A DNA stretch of 64,000 nt. Origin: Embiotoca jacksoni. Its lineage: Eukaryota; Chordata; Actinopteri; Embiotocidae. The DNA lies in the NCBI GenBank assembly GCA_022577435.1, contig JAKOON010000058.1, positions 960,001 through 1,024,000 on the forward strand, read 5' to 3'. This document shows positions 35,254-46,047 of the stretch, one piece after another. The translations under genes were made by a program, and so were the position numbers. Position 1 is the first letter of the stretch. Every line of letters starts with the position of its first letter. Under the pieces are notes generated by a model. The model was not told the DNA's origin, made no database searches, and saw only the letters and a list, made by a program, of their open reading frames with translations.

Positions 35254-36514
35254 AGGGGAGGACACTAATAAGCACTACTTTGTCTCTGTATGTCCTTGTC
35301 CTAGTTTAGCAGAGAGAGACACGGAAAGAGGAAGAGGGAGCAGAGAGAGCCTGGAAACATCATTATGACCTGCCGCTGTACTCTGGGAACAAGATGTCTC
35401 TGAAGCAATGTGACACGAACACATTCACAGATTATTACAGAGGTGTCGAGTTTCAGAAGACAGGGTCACACCAGGTCACGTCTACAACCTTCACCTTCTC
35501 AGCAGAACGTGCACAGCGCTGGATCATATGGAAGTGGAGCAGCTAACAAGACTGACGGATGCAGTTTTATGAGATGAATGTTATTTTCTTCATCTGTGTG
35601 TGGTCTTAATGTTGGTGGTACTGGCAGAGGAGGATGCTGCCATCAGTGTGTATGTTTGTGAATGCATAACTCTGGATAAGAGTGCATCATAAGTTAAGTC
35701 CATCTCCCATTTGGCCAGAATGATGTTGGTAGGAGAACTCAAATTGCACAGGAAGTAGATAAACTAACAATTCACACTTACGCAATTCCTTATTTTATAA
35801 ATAAAAGATGCGCTCGTGCCATTGAACCGTACCAGAAGAAGGGGACGCGATTTGATTACATCATGAAAAGAGCGCCAGTCAAACCTCAAACAGAAGCAAA
35901 CGATGAGGAAATACTGATGGAAACATGACTTCTCTGTCAGCTTCATCCTGCGGTTTTTATACACAGATGTACTAAAAACTATACTTTTCTCGAAACGTAA
36001 CCAATTTCTTAGTTTTTTTGTTTTCTCTTTGCCTAAACCTTGTAGTGTTGCAATATAAAACATATGTCCTTAGTGGTTTGTCATGTACGTTCAAATTTTG
36101 AGTACATTTTTTTGGGGGAACAGAAAGAAGTTGTTGCCTCTTTAAGGAATTATAATACTAGAGTGACAGGAGTTTAAAATATTGGGGCTGTTACTGGTGA
36201 TTTTGGAGCTTCTACACACAATGTACTGTACAGCTATGTGTGTGTGAACAAGGCTTGACTCGTGTTTGTTGGAAAACAGGTTGCATTATTTTCCTTAACA
36301 GCGTAAAATGAACTTCAAAATCTGCTGCGGGATATCAAGTTTCAACAGTTTACTACAAACATGTATCAATGAAACTGCATTTCACTGACATCAGTAAAAG
36401 CTTTTATTTTTAGCATCTTCACCTTCAAGGTAGAGTGTAATCCTTAATCGCTTCTGACACAGCCATAATACAACAAGTGACACACACAGACACACACCAC
36501 ATACACTAACATGA
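35252..36514. other. Unique DNA, no gene seen
   Basis: The 99-codon minus frame at 35764-36063 has no recognised motif. No repeat is recognised. Confidence 0.5.
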
Positions 36515-36600
36515 CAAGCAATGCTGCTGCCTAATTGATTACGGTACATAATTGGATTAATTGAAATAATTAGGATAATGAATTATAATCTCACCAAAGA
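36515..36600. promoter_or_regulatory. Candidate homeodomain-site cluster
   Basis: Within about 60 bp lie CTAATTGATTAC, CATAATTGG, GATTAATTG, AATAATTAGG and GAATTATAATC, that is five TAAT-type cores in unique sequence. Such clustering is more than AT-richness alone makes likely, but it is untested. Confidence 0.25.
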
Positions 36601-37339
36601 CAGGAACAATTTAGAAGAGCTATCACTGAGACTGGCACCGGGAGAGGGAAGGAGATTTCTAACAAGCAACAGATGTCAAAAAGAAAAAGGAAAGGAAACA
36701 AACAAAACAAAACAAAAAATGGAAAGAAAGTGTGCACTTTGTGCAACATGGCATTCACATTCAGCAATCACAGCCTCCCGCGGAGTCAGTCAACCATCTT
36801 GACACGCTACAGTACCAAATCTATGTTTTAGTTCATCTGTGCAGAAAATCTTACGAGGAGTGAATGAAACAGACTTCAGAAATGTTTTCTCTGCAGTTTG
36901 GAGAAGATTCTAAAAGTTAGGAGTGTATTAAGCACGAATCACCCTCTGTTCAGTTATTGTGTTAACCCCAGGGGAGCAATTAAAAAGTATACATAGCACA
37001 GCACAAAAATATCTCACTGAAACACAAAGTATAGATTGTGTACATTGGAAAGGCATAAAAGCAGTATTGAAATGATGACAGCTGCCTTCAGTAAAGCATT
37101 GCCCTCATTTTGATTGCAGTACTTGGTCACTGAATCCAGGATGAACATTAAACCATTTGGACTTCAGTCTGTCATTTGAGGCTCCATCAACCAAGTTAAT
37201 GTCGGAAGAAACTCAACAAAGAAGAGGAGCTACATCAGATGATCCATCTGACATGGATATATCTGCCCTTTGTCATGTATTACACATGAAGGTTATGTGC
37301 TTGCATTGTGTGGAACTGTAGCTTCCAGTATGTTTTATG
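36601..37339. other. Unique DNA, no gene seen
   Basis: A-rich at 36676-36730. The 74-codon frame at 36578-36802 is an effect of that composition. Confidence 0.5.
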
Positions 37340-37557
37340 TTTTTTATCCATTACAGCCATTACTCGTTCTAGCTATACAATTCATCTTTATTGACCACTT
37401 ATCTAATATCTAGCTCTTTTAAAAATGTATTCATTACTTGTTTACTGTTTATTTATTACTTTTAGCAAATATTCAATTTATTACTTTAAGGTGATTATTT
37501 AATAATAAGCGTAAAGTGAAGTAATAAATCACTTATTTGCCTACTTTTAACTCACCA
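37340..37557 (+). repeat. Degenerate AT-rich minisatellite, second locus
   Basis: TTATTTATTACTTTTAGCAA, CAATTTATTACTTTAAGG and TTGCCTACTTTTAACTCACC match the words seen at 16250-16575. It abuts the MITE end at 37560. Confidence 0.55.
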
Positions 37558-37559
37558 TT

Positions 37560-37775
37560 TAAAGGTTCAGTGTGTAGGATGAAGAGGATATTTTGACAGA
37601 ACTGGAATATAATTTTCATAATTTAGTTTTTATTCATGTGTGATCAACTAAAACTAAGAATTAGTGTTTTCATAACTTCAGAATGAGTCCTAACTTCCGC
37701 TGAGGGCACCTTCTGGGGACTTCTTTCTTTTAATGCACTCAACCTCTCCAACATTGTAGCTGACGCAGTTGTTAT
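37560..37775 (-). mobile_element. MITE-like fragment with GGTTCAGTGTGTAGGAT end
   Basis: It begins AAAGGTTCAGTGTGTAGGAT and continues through GGAATATAATTTTCATAA, GTGTTTTCATAACTTCAGAA and TGAGTCC. A very common teleost DNA element has termini reading GGTCCAGTGTGTAGGAT, with an interior rich in GTTTTCATTAG-like words. Homology is convincing to about 37690 and vague after that; the other terminus is missing. The strand is given by the usual orientation of that family. Confidence 0.6.
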
Positions 37776-38599
37776 TTAATCAAATCAGAATTCCTGTTTT
37801 TTGGTAGTTGTTTGTTTGTTTGTTGTTACTTTAGCAGTATTACTGTTTGGGAATCACTGGTTTAGCGAAACAAGATACAGATTTAGCAGGTGGACATAAA
37901 CCTTTATCCGCAGACTCAGTTTGCAGCTGTTTGTCGGATTCTACAAACAGCCTCCATTTGAAAAACAACACCATTTCCAACTAATGAACCTTCTGACCAA
38001 TCACTGATAAGTAAACAATGGCTGTAGCAAGGACACTGGTCACATTTAATGTAACTTAATACACAATAACACAAAAAGTTTAAACACCACTCAACTAAAG
38101 AGTGATTGAGTATCACACAGAGCATATTTAAATGACCCGCCATGACTACGTTCAAAGCACAGTGATAGTCATTTTAATGATAAGCTGAAACAAAAGGATT
38201 TTAGGGACATCTCCTACAACAAAGGGAGACTATTAAAGGACACGGAGGGCAGACAGCGAGACAGATCTACAAATGGGGCGTAAGCATTAGCAGCAGTGTG
38301 TTTACTTGGTTTATTGCTGCTCTCTGGCACGCAATGGGCTTTTATGGAAGGTGTCACAGTTGAAGACGCGGGCAGTTGAATTATGTCTCACACACACACA
38401 CACACACTCAATCAGCTCACACATATGTCCTCCCACACGTCCCATCCCACCAAACCAGCTGAGCAGAATTATACTCTCCTCCTCTCAGGCTTCCTGTTGC
38501 GTGTGCCGTGATGAATATATCATCGGTCCACACAACATGGCGACTCCCACACGCTATGCGGCTCTGCCCTATCACTTTTACTTAGAGGAACACGGGGTT
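37776..38599. other. Unique DNA, no gene seen
   Basis: A GTTTGTTTGTTTGTTG run lies at 37808-37823 and a short (CA)n at 38389-38407. The 136-codon plus frame 38306-38716 runs through that CA patch and has no domain. Confidence 0.5.
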
Positions 38600-38875
38600 A
38601 GGGCAGGACTGGTGGATAATTTAGAAACCATGCATGAGATGGAAAACAGAGGGAGAGAGAGAGGAAGAGGGGGAACGCAAGATAAATCAGTTAGAATGAA
38701 GAGGAGTGGGTGGTGAAAAAAACAAATACATGAGAAGAGAGCAGAGAGATGGAGAGAAAATGAAAGAGGAGTGCTATCTGTATCCGTCTGATCAGTTTCA
38801 CTTGGAGCCGGGGTGAACGGGGAATAACTAATGTTGCAGAGCAGCGATTGGAAAAGAGGTGGGAAGGAAGAACAA

Positions 38876-38927
<52 letters not shown>

Positions 38928-39260
38928 ACGAACAGAAGACATAAAGCATTGTAAGCTTTAAAAGAAAGAAGTGAGAGAAAAAAAAAGAACATTGAAACAA
39001 CCAAAGAGAGGAAGACCAAACACTAAAAGGAAGCACAAAGAAAGAAAAAGAAAAATCACGTTCATGAAGGATGACAGAGAAAGTAGAGATACATGTTGAT
39101 AGCATTGAAAGGATGAGAACAATAGAAATAAACTATTGAAAATTATCAATTGTAAAAACAGCATGATGAAAGATGGCAACTATTAAAGGAAGTATTAAAA
39201 GAAAAAGAGAGAAAAATAAATTGAGGAAGCACTAAAGAGAGAGATGAATGAGAAACTTTG
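38600..39260 (+). repeat. Purine-rich tract, about 650 bp
   Basis: The plus strand is dominated by A and G (GAGAGAGAGGAAGAGGGGG, GAAAGAAAAAGAAAAATCACG and so on), with only short pyrimidine interruptions. It creates the long Phe/Ser/Leu-rich minus-strand frames of up to 175 codons, which are not genes. Long polypurine strands can form triplexes and block polymerases. Confidence 0.75.
38874..38928. repeat. (AAAG)n tetranucleotide array, about 14 units
   Basis: A pure array inside the larger purine tract. Confidence 0.97.
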
Positions 39261-40947
39261 GGTTTTAAACTACCGAAATTGACATGCACTGAAAAAGTTA
39301 CAGTATATCATATCTACAAATCAACATATATCTTCTGTGCAAAATACAGAAAACATTTAAACCATTATAGTCTGTATATCTGTAGCTCAGCTCTGTAACA
39401 CTAGTCACCAACCCTCCATTACCGACAACTCACCGGCTGACAGTCATCCGTCACCGCCCACTCTGATCGGACTAATGATTGTGGACCAGAAGAGGACAGC
39501 AGTCAGACACACAACATCAGTCATGCCTGGAGGTTACAACATTCTCATTAGTTCAGAAAGGTTTGTACAGTATGTACATACCGTGTACCATAACAATCTA
39601 TTTCATTCGTCACAAAAGCTCACTATTACATGATGATGTAGTCCCGTGTAACATTTATAGGACTCATAGGAGCTCATTATATCTTGAGTGATGACATGCA
39701 TATTTCATTCTATGCCGGTTCTGTGTATGAGTTGTGTGTGTTTTTTTCTATAATATCGGCTGAAGGTTGTTTAATTTATTCTTGCTCCTAGAAATAACAC
39801 CACAACCTGGAGGGCAGACTCCCACTGAGACCCAACACTGGAACTGTAGGAGTCAACCTGAGTTCCTCTCTATACACTTACAGACTGATTTAGCTTTACA
39901 GGTAGCATTGGAAAGCAGAGACTATATAAAATTAAATCATGTTTTTTTTTTGTTTTTAACATAGTACACTGTTAAATTTATTTATTGATGTAATAAGCAT
40001 TGGGCAACGAGGGAAGATATTAAATTAAAACAATAAATAAAATAATGAACGAATACAATGATGGATAATTTATACTAGAAGATGAATGTTTAACATTGGT
40101 ATTCCAGTATCCCAACAAATGGGGGAATTATTTTGAAATATATAACAAATTTTGGAATTATAAAATGAAGGAAAAAAACAAAATGCACTTCAACTACCTA
40201 AATGAAGCTGTTGAGACAGAATGAGGAGCCTCCCGTGGGTGCTTCAATGGAATCAGTTTTCATCAAAAATCATTGTTCTGAATTGGGATTAACCTCGATG
40301 AATACTATTAACTGTGAAACACGTGCCTGACCCCTAAAACCTACTTTTCTGGCAAGTAGATCACATCGTGTGCTAATAAAAGGACTTGATTTATTTGATT
40401 ATTTTTCACCATGAAGACTAAAAACAGAGGACATTGATTGCAGCTACGGGGACACATCCTTGCTCTTCCAAATCGGTATGCGCTGCAAGTGATGGACGGG
40501 TGCTTTGCTCCTGCATCACCTGTTTACGAGGACTGCACTATTAATTGTGTTTAAATTTAAACATGGATTCATTTCTAAACAATGATTCTGTCCCATTTTC
40601 ATGAGGGACATCAGCTGCAACAAACCAAGCGCTCCTACTTTCCCCCCTAAAAATACTTGTGTGTTTAAAAAGACTGAAGCTGATTGGGTTTTTTTAAGCT
40701 GAGCTTTCTACTGTCCAAAGTGTGTGCTAGTCCTGTATGAAGCAGCTTTATATTTTTTGTTGAGTTTTGTTTTGTTTGAGTGACATAAATATTTTTACTG
40801 TGAAATAAATCATGATCGAGTTTCATGATCGCAAGAAATATTTTTAGCCAGAATCATGCAGCTCTACTGCGTACAAACATATTGCTGTTTAAGAGTCAAC
40901 TGTTCAGGCTCCAGAGAAAAGCTGTTGACCGCAGGAAACGCACACCT

Positions 40948-40949
<2 letters not shown>
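39261..40949. other. Unique AT-rich DNA, no gene seen
   Basis: 40227-40255 is the diverged partner of 10548-10576. Frames are short. No TE is recognised. Confidence 0.5.

Positions 40950-40991
<42 letters not shown>
40950..40991. repeat. (CA)n microsatellite, 21 units
   Basis: First of five dinucleotide arrays packed into 1 kb. Confidence 0.97.
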
Positions 40992-40993
<2 letters not shown>

Positions 40994-41100
40994 CTTCCCT
41001 CTCAAATCTGTATTCAGCACAGAGCAGTGGTGACACCGCCACACTATTGTACCTTCACACACTTCATCAGACCTCGTACACAAACATCCACTTTAACACA

Positions 41101-41101
<1 letters not shown>

Positions 41102-41167
<66 letters not shown>
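41102..41167. repeat. (CA)n microsatellite, 33 units
   Basis: A pure tract. Confidence 0.97.
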
Positions 41168-41168
<1 letters not shown>

Positions 41169-41279
41169 CTTCCTCCACATCAACATGCATTTATAGACTC
41201 ATCATGCCTCAAACACTTTAATGGCTCCTTAGTGAGCTAGAAAGACACCTGACATGCTGTCAGAAGGCACATTAACACA

Positions 41280-41296
41280 CACCCCCACACCACCCA

Positions 41297-41332
<36 letters not shown>
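41280..41332. repeat. (CA)n microsatellite with CCC-rich start
   Basis: ACCCCCACACCACCCACACC precedes a pure CA run at 41301-41332. Confidence 0.95.
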
Positions 41333-41335
<3 letters not shown>

Positions 41336-41635
41336 TCACTGAAAGGTAGATGAATGGAGATGTGGTACTTGAGGAGAAGTCATGCGACGTGGCAAGCCAC
41401 CCTGCATGCAGTCACACAGCACGCGCCGCTTGCATCCACTGCACACATAACCTGTCAGCTACACCTGCATACGTCTACACAATTTTAACACTCAACAACA
41501 TGTGTGCTCTCAGACTGGCGCAACATGACAAGACAGCCACCCACACAGCAGGAACGCACAACTTCCAAAATAGCATGAATGCACTCACGCAGGCTGTCAA
41601 ACAATTAATGCAGTCAACACACTCCGGTGGACTCA

Positions 41636-41642
41636 GTGTGTG

Positions 41643-41686
<44 letters not shown>

Positions 41687-41697
41687 TGTGTGTGTGC
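41636..41697. repeat. Compound (GT)n(GCGT)n(GT)n array
   Basis: GT units pass into GCGT (about 41655-41687) and back to GT. CG/CA-alternating DNA of this kind strongly favours Z-DNA. Confidence 0.97.
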
Positions 41698-41871
41698 ATA
41701 TCGAGGGATCACTTGAAGTCTACCTTTCTTGCTGACAAGGCTTTGTGGGTGGGTGTGTTTGTGTGTCTGTGTGTGCATGTGCGTGAAAAGTAGGCCGCCG
41801 AATGACAAGTTCCATTTTTCATTGCTGTTACTTCAGAGACAGAGTAGGAACAGATGCCCTGCTGGGAAACA

Positions 41872-41872
<1 letters not shown>

Positions 41873-41905
<33 letters not shown>
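41873..41905. repeat. (CA)n microsatellite, 16 units
   Basis: A pure tract, followed by GACACACA. Confidence 0.95.
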
Positions 41906-41910
<5 letters not shown>

Positions 41911-42329
41911 ACAAAAACTGCCGACGTGCAGGTTGATCCCTTTCAGTTTCAATTAAAATCGCTTTGCCGGTTTCTGAACGAGCGTCTTGCTACAAACTAC
42001 AGCTGACCTTTTTTAATTTGCAACGCAGATGCAAGCTTGTAAAATCTGACTATTTATGATGTTATTCAATGAGTCGATATCAGAGCGAATACCAAAGTGC
42101 ATTAATAAATTAGCAATAATAAGATCAAAATCCCAACTAGATGGTTAGTTCCCTAAATCCTACTTTCACTAACGTTACCACTCTTCTGACCAAGCAGTCA
42201 TCAACGTGAGGACATTCAACTGCTGCACAATGTGCTTCATCTTCAGCTCAGAATGAAATCTATAGTCTTTAAGACACAAGGACTTCCCTGGTAGTATGTT
42301 TACATTCACAAGTTAAAATACTTAGACAG

Positions 42330-42492
42330 TCAGCCAAAATCAGATTTTTGTCATATCTGGTTGATTTTGAAAGTCTGAACAGCAAAAATCCACATTAAAT
42401 GCGAGTTTTTGCAAAAGTGTCTCAGTCTGGACGCTCCGCTGGCTCAGACTGGATTTATTCCTTCATTCGTAACGCGACACGCGATGATGTCA

Positions 42493-42528
<36 letters not shown>

Positions 42529-42850
42529 AGAATTGACGCTACTAACAGAGCGCAAACAGAAAGATTTTCACGCCGTAGAGGACGACGATAACAACAGTCC
42601 ACGGTCTGAAACAGAAATAAACTGTCTGCTGCCACTTCTGTGCCGGTAGCTTCTGCGTTGGAAAGCGGCGTCACCAGCATTGCAGCACATACGTCGTTAC
42701 CACAGCAACCCATGCAGGTAGGTTGGCGATATCTGGACACACCTAATCAGATCTGTTTACTTGTATACAGCAGTGCAGACATTCAGTGTTAAAGATCTGA
42801 TTTGAGAAAAAAAAATCTGATTTACCTGCAGTCTGAAGAAAGACTTAGTT
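42330..42850. mobile_element. hAT-like MITE with inner inverted repeat
   Basis: AAATCAGATTTTT (42337-42349) and AAAAATCTGATTT (42811-42823) are perfect 13-bp inverted repeats near the two ends. The interior (CTGAACAGCAAAAATCC, GGACGCTCCGCTGGCTCAGA, TAACGCGACACGCGATGATG, CGCCGTAGAGGACGACGATA) matches my recollection of a widespread fish non-autonomous element whose ends read like (A)TCAGATTTTT. CpG content is raised relative to the flanks. No transposase frame is present. Target-site duplications could not be fixed. Confidence 0.6.
42499..42527. repeat. (GA)n microsatellite inside the MITE
   Basis: About 14 GA units at the position where intact copies would have only a few, a local expansion within the element. 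Confidence 0.93.
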
Positions 42851-43329
42851 ATGAACTTATCTGTTTGCATCACAATGTGAACATGTTTTATTACATATGT
42901 GATTATGGCCCTGTAAAAAAAAAAAGGTAGTCCATGACATAAAGTAAGAAAAAACACACAAAAGATAAGCTACACACACACATGCAACAGTAGCTGGGCA
43001 CTGGCTCATTAGAAAGACAGATTTACACAATAAACATTGGCTGTTACGTACTCTCAAAGCAGGTGATGATCTGATACACAAAGTATTCACAAAGTACACA
43101 CAAAGTATACACACATATGATACAACAACAGCGATGTACTGACCTCCACTTCATAACAAGAGAGCATCTTAATGTGATACCTTGCTAAAAAACAGGGCAC
43201 ATGTTGCAGTCCACACTGCCAATCATTATCAGTGTCAAAATTATACTTCCTGTTACTTGTGAACGTTTGCTGTTTACATACGGGAAGATTTGAAAAGTGC
43301 CATTTTTCAAAATACCTACTTTAAGCTCC
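42851..43329. other. Unique DNA, no gene seen
   Basis: Short A-runs and CACACA patches occur. The minus-strand frames of 66 and 85 codons show no domain. Confidence 0.5.
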
Positions 43330-43600
43330 TATTCATTACAATTAAATCAGTTATCTCCTCTGTCGTCTCACGTAGCGATGACTGAACACCACCTTCAACT
43401 CTCATCATAATTATTGGATCACACCTCATGATTTCCAGACAATTAATTACAATTAGGAGATTCAGATCTCTTTATTATGAGTCTCCAGCTGGAATAAAAG
43501 ACGAGGCGCTGCATTTCATTTACCTTTTGTCATTTTGAACTGAAGTATTAGATCTCCAGTGATGTTGCAACATTGGGACTGATTCATGAGCCGAACATCT
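43330..43600. promoter_or_regulatory. Candidate distal enhancer / conserved noncoding block
   Basis: ACAATTAAATCAG, CATCATAATTATTGGATCAC, ACAATTAATTACAATTAGG and CTCTTTATTATGAGTC lie within about 130 bp. Several TAATTA/CAATTA cores and one ATTGG word occur in unique sequence without coding or TE signal. The call rests on sequence character. Confidence 0.23.
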
Positions 43601-43794
43601 TCCACCCTGTCCATCGTCTTTAAAACAAGGGGAAGAAAAAAAAAAAAGGAAATTCACAACTGTAAGGTAAAAATAAACAACCTTTGGATGAGAGACACTT
43701 ACAAGAACTTTTAAACAATAAGTGTCCTTTGTCCTCATCACCAGGCCAGACTGAGATCTAATAAACATTTTTAATGAAATAATAATGAGTCAAT

Positions 43795-43935
43795 TAACCA
43801 CTGATGTTAATGAATTTGCTCTAAATGTCCTCTACTGCACCTCGACCAAATTTGACTCAACAGAAATGAAGTACAACATTTCTACATCCATTGAAGTCAA
43901 AGTAGTACGATGGGGCCTCTTCAATAATTGTTCAA
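43795..43935 (+). repeat. Dispersed repeat R2, copy 1
   Basis: CACTGATGTTAATGAA, ACCAAATTTGACTCAACA, AAATGAAGTACAACA, CTACATCCATT and GGGGCCTCTTCA align in order with 61113-61252. Identity is moderate but spans about 90 bp without a gap in the second half. The element type is not recognised. Confidence 0.6.
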
Positions 43936-44084
43936 CACTCTGCAAAAAAAACTGATTACATTTGAAGTCTTATTAAGTTTTCAATTGATATTTTTGCCCT
44001 TTAACCACGAGACTTATTTCTAATATGCCTGCTGACTTTTTTATTATTATTGTTTTGCAATTTCAGCCAAAATACTGCTTACTG

Positions 44085-44148
44085 AATGACATGCATTTTA
44101 TTGCCTGTGAACAATATGCAAATGAGAGTCCAAGAGTTGATGTATGTT

Positions 44149-44150
<2 letters not shown>
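44085..44150. promoter_or_regulatory. Consensus POU octamer ATGCAAAT
   Basis: ATGCAAAT at 44116-44123, in unique sequence immediately before a (GT)n tract. It is a perfect octamer, but a single site carries little weight. Confidence 0.25.

Positions 44151-44222
<72 letters not shown>
44151..44222. repeat. (TG)n microsatellite, 36 units
   Basis: A pure tract. Confidence 0.97.
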
Positions 44223-44223
<1 letters not shown>

Positions 44224-45040
44224 ACTACCTACTGTAGTGAATAATGTGATCAAATCTCTTTTTGTTGTTATTTTGGGGCGTATTATGATGTATTTCCTGC
44301 AGTTTGGACATATGGACACTAAATAAGAAAGATAGTTAACTCTACAATCACACAGAAACCCAGATGATACCAACACTATACATATCACCGATGCATCCAA
44401 ACACATACTCCCCACTCCCCACACTGACATACAGGAAATATGCAACTGCTAAAATTCTGACTTCCAACACCTGCAGTAGCAACTGTTGGTGAGATAAACA
44501 AGAAATGACCTTTCAGGCTCATGTGAGCCGGCCAGCCGTGCATTGAGTTTGTTCACCCATACAGTACGTACACGAGACTCCAATTAAGAGGGTATTCTCT
44601 CCAGTGGTGCTGTAGTACTGGTCGATGTTTGAGGGAGAGTAAGACAACCCCCAAACTACTTCACCACCAAAACAATATTTAAAAAAATGTGTTGCTAGAT
44701 GTGAGGTTTTCAATTCAACCGGGTTCCTTTATACCAACTGTGTTCCAAAGGAATCAGCCTTTTGTGTTTTCAGTACTTTCCACCCTGGAGGTCCCGTTAC
44801 TCGGACCGGACTGTATGTTATGAACACTGAGGATGCAGGCTTGTATATGTACAGCATGGACATGTCCCAAACAAGATCTTGGCAGAAAAGAGCGTCCCTT
44901 TCAATATTTGAGCACATTTGTTCACGTTAACTTTGGAGTCAAGTCACATAGAAAATTCCAATGTGCTCCTCCAGAGGCTATGTCTCCTCTCCACGACAAC
45001 CAATTTAAACATGCAAGCTTTTGATTGGCTGTAATGAAGG
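44223..45040. other. Unique DNA, no gene seen
   Basis: CTTTCCACCCTGGAGGTC (44774-44791) recurs exactly in inverse orientation at 61265-61282, a possible fragment of a dispersed repeat. Frames are short. Confidence 0.5.
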
Positions 45041-45070
45041 TGTGTGCGTGTGTGTGTGTGGGGGGGGGGG
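45041..45070. repeat. (TG)n followed by an 11-bp G run
   Basis: TGTGTGCGTGTGTGTGTGTG leads into eleven consecutive G. It is the longest G run in the window. Confidence 0.9.
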
Positions 45071-46022
45071 TTATCTGAAGGCTCACATACGTATTTACTG
45101 CACAGGTAGAAGGCAGGAGCTGATCATTGCGCTGATAGCGGTGAGTTATCACGACTGTCACTTTTCATCTCAAGCATTTCATGTATTTTAAATGATTTAC
45201 TCTCTTTCCTCTGTTGCTTGCACTGCATACATAATGTCAATGTGTGGATGTCAACACATTCTCTACTTTGTCGATATCAAGTAACCACCAAAAAGAAAGC
45301 GGACATGATGAGCTTGTTCATCACACCAGGTGTTTAAAGTAATCAGTAGTAGACAGTAGCCAGTGGGTTTAAAATTAAAACCTGCTGACAACCTAACATC
45401 ACCAGCCTTTCCACTGTTGTCAAATTATGTAAGTTAACGATATTAGCAAGCATTAATCAGCCAGCTAAACCCTGGCTTCTCTCATCTGTAGGTTAGCAGT
45501 CAGGCTGCTAGCAGGAATAAATGTAAAATGGGTGGATTTTCAAATTAGTAGTTGAATTTCAGTCTAGAAATCCCCTTTAAATGTCATAATTAGTGAATTA
45601 TTTTGCATACAGGAAACAGGTGAGGTCCTACTTATGAGTAATATCTTGGAATACAGAGAGGCACCAACATTAACATGAGTCTTATGTTGAGCAAATATAA
45701 CATATATTTGGAAAAATACCATACATCAGAACAATCTGGTTTTAGAAGATCCTATTCACTAAGTATTTAAAATCGCCATTAAAAAATACATGGGAGCCCA
45801 ATTTTAACTGCATGTTCATATCAATCTCATTTATGAATGCATCATATTATAAAAAAAAATCAAGTAAATATGCAGTCATGCAGTTTGAGGAAGACGCAGT
45901 TGGACATAGTGGGTTGTTGTGTCCCACTGTGGAGACCGATCCTTCACCACCTTTTTTAGAAGGTGAAAGAATGTAACACATTCGATGAAGAGGCCAGCTA
46001 GTAATAATGTGTTATAAATAAT
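45071..46022. other. Unique AT-rich DNA, no gene seen
   Basis: No open frame over 80 codons and no recognised repeat. Confidence 0.5.
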
Positions 46023-46047
46023 ATAATAATAATAATAATAATAATAA
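46023..46047. repeat. (AAT)n microsatellite, 8 units
   Basis: A short pure trinucleotide tract. Confidence 0.9.

Noticed and set aside
35036..35275. Thr-His and Cys-Val frames
   Set aside because: Pure microsatellite translation.
38578..39105. 175-codon minus-strand open frame rich in Phe, Leu and Ser
   Set aside because: Translation of the purine-rich tract and (AAAG)n array; no protein signal beyond composition.
41350..41793. 147-codon plus-strand frame
   Set aside because: Passes through the GT/GCGT array; no domain.
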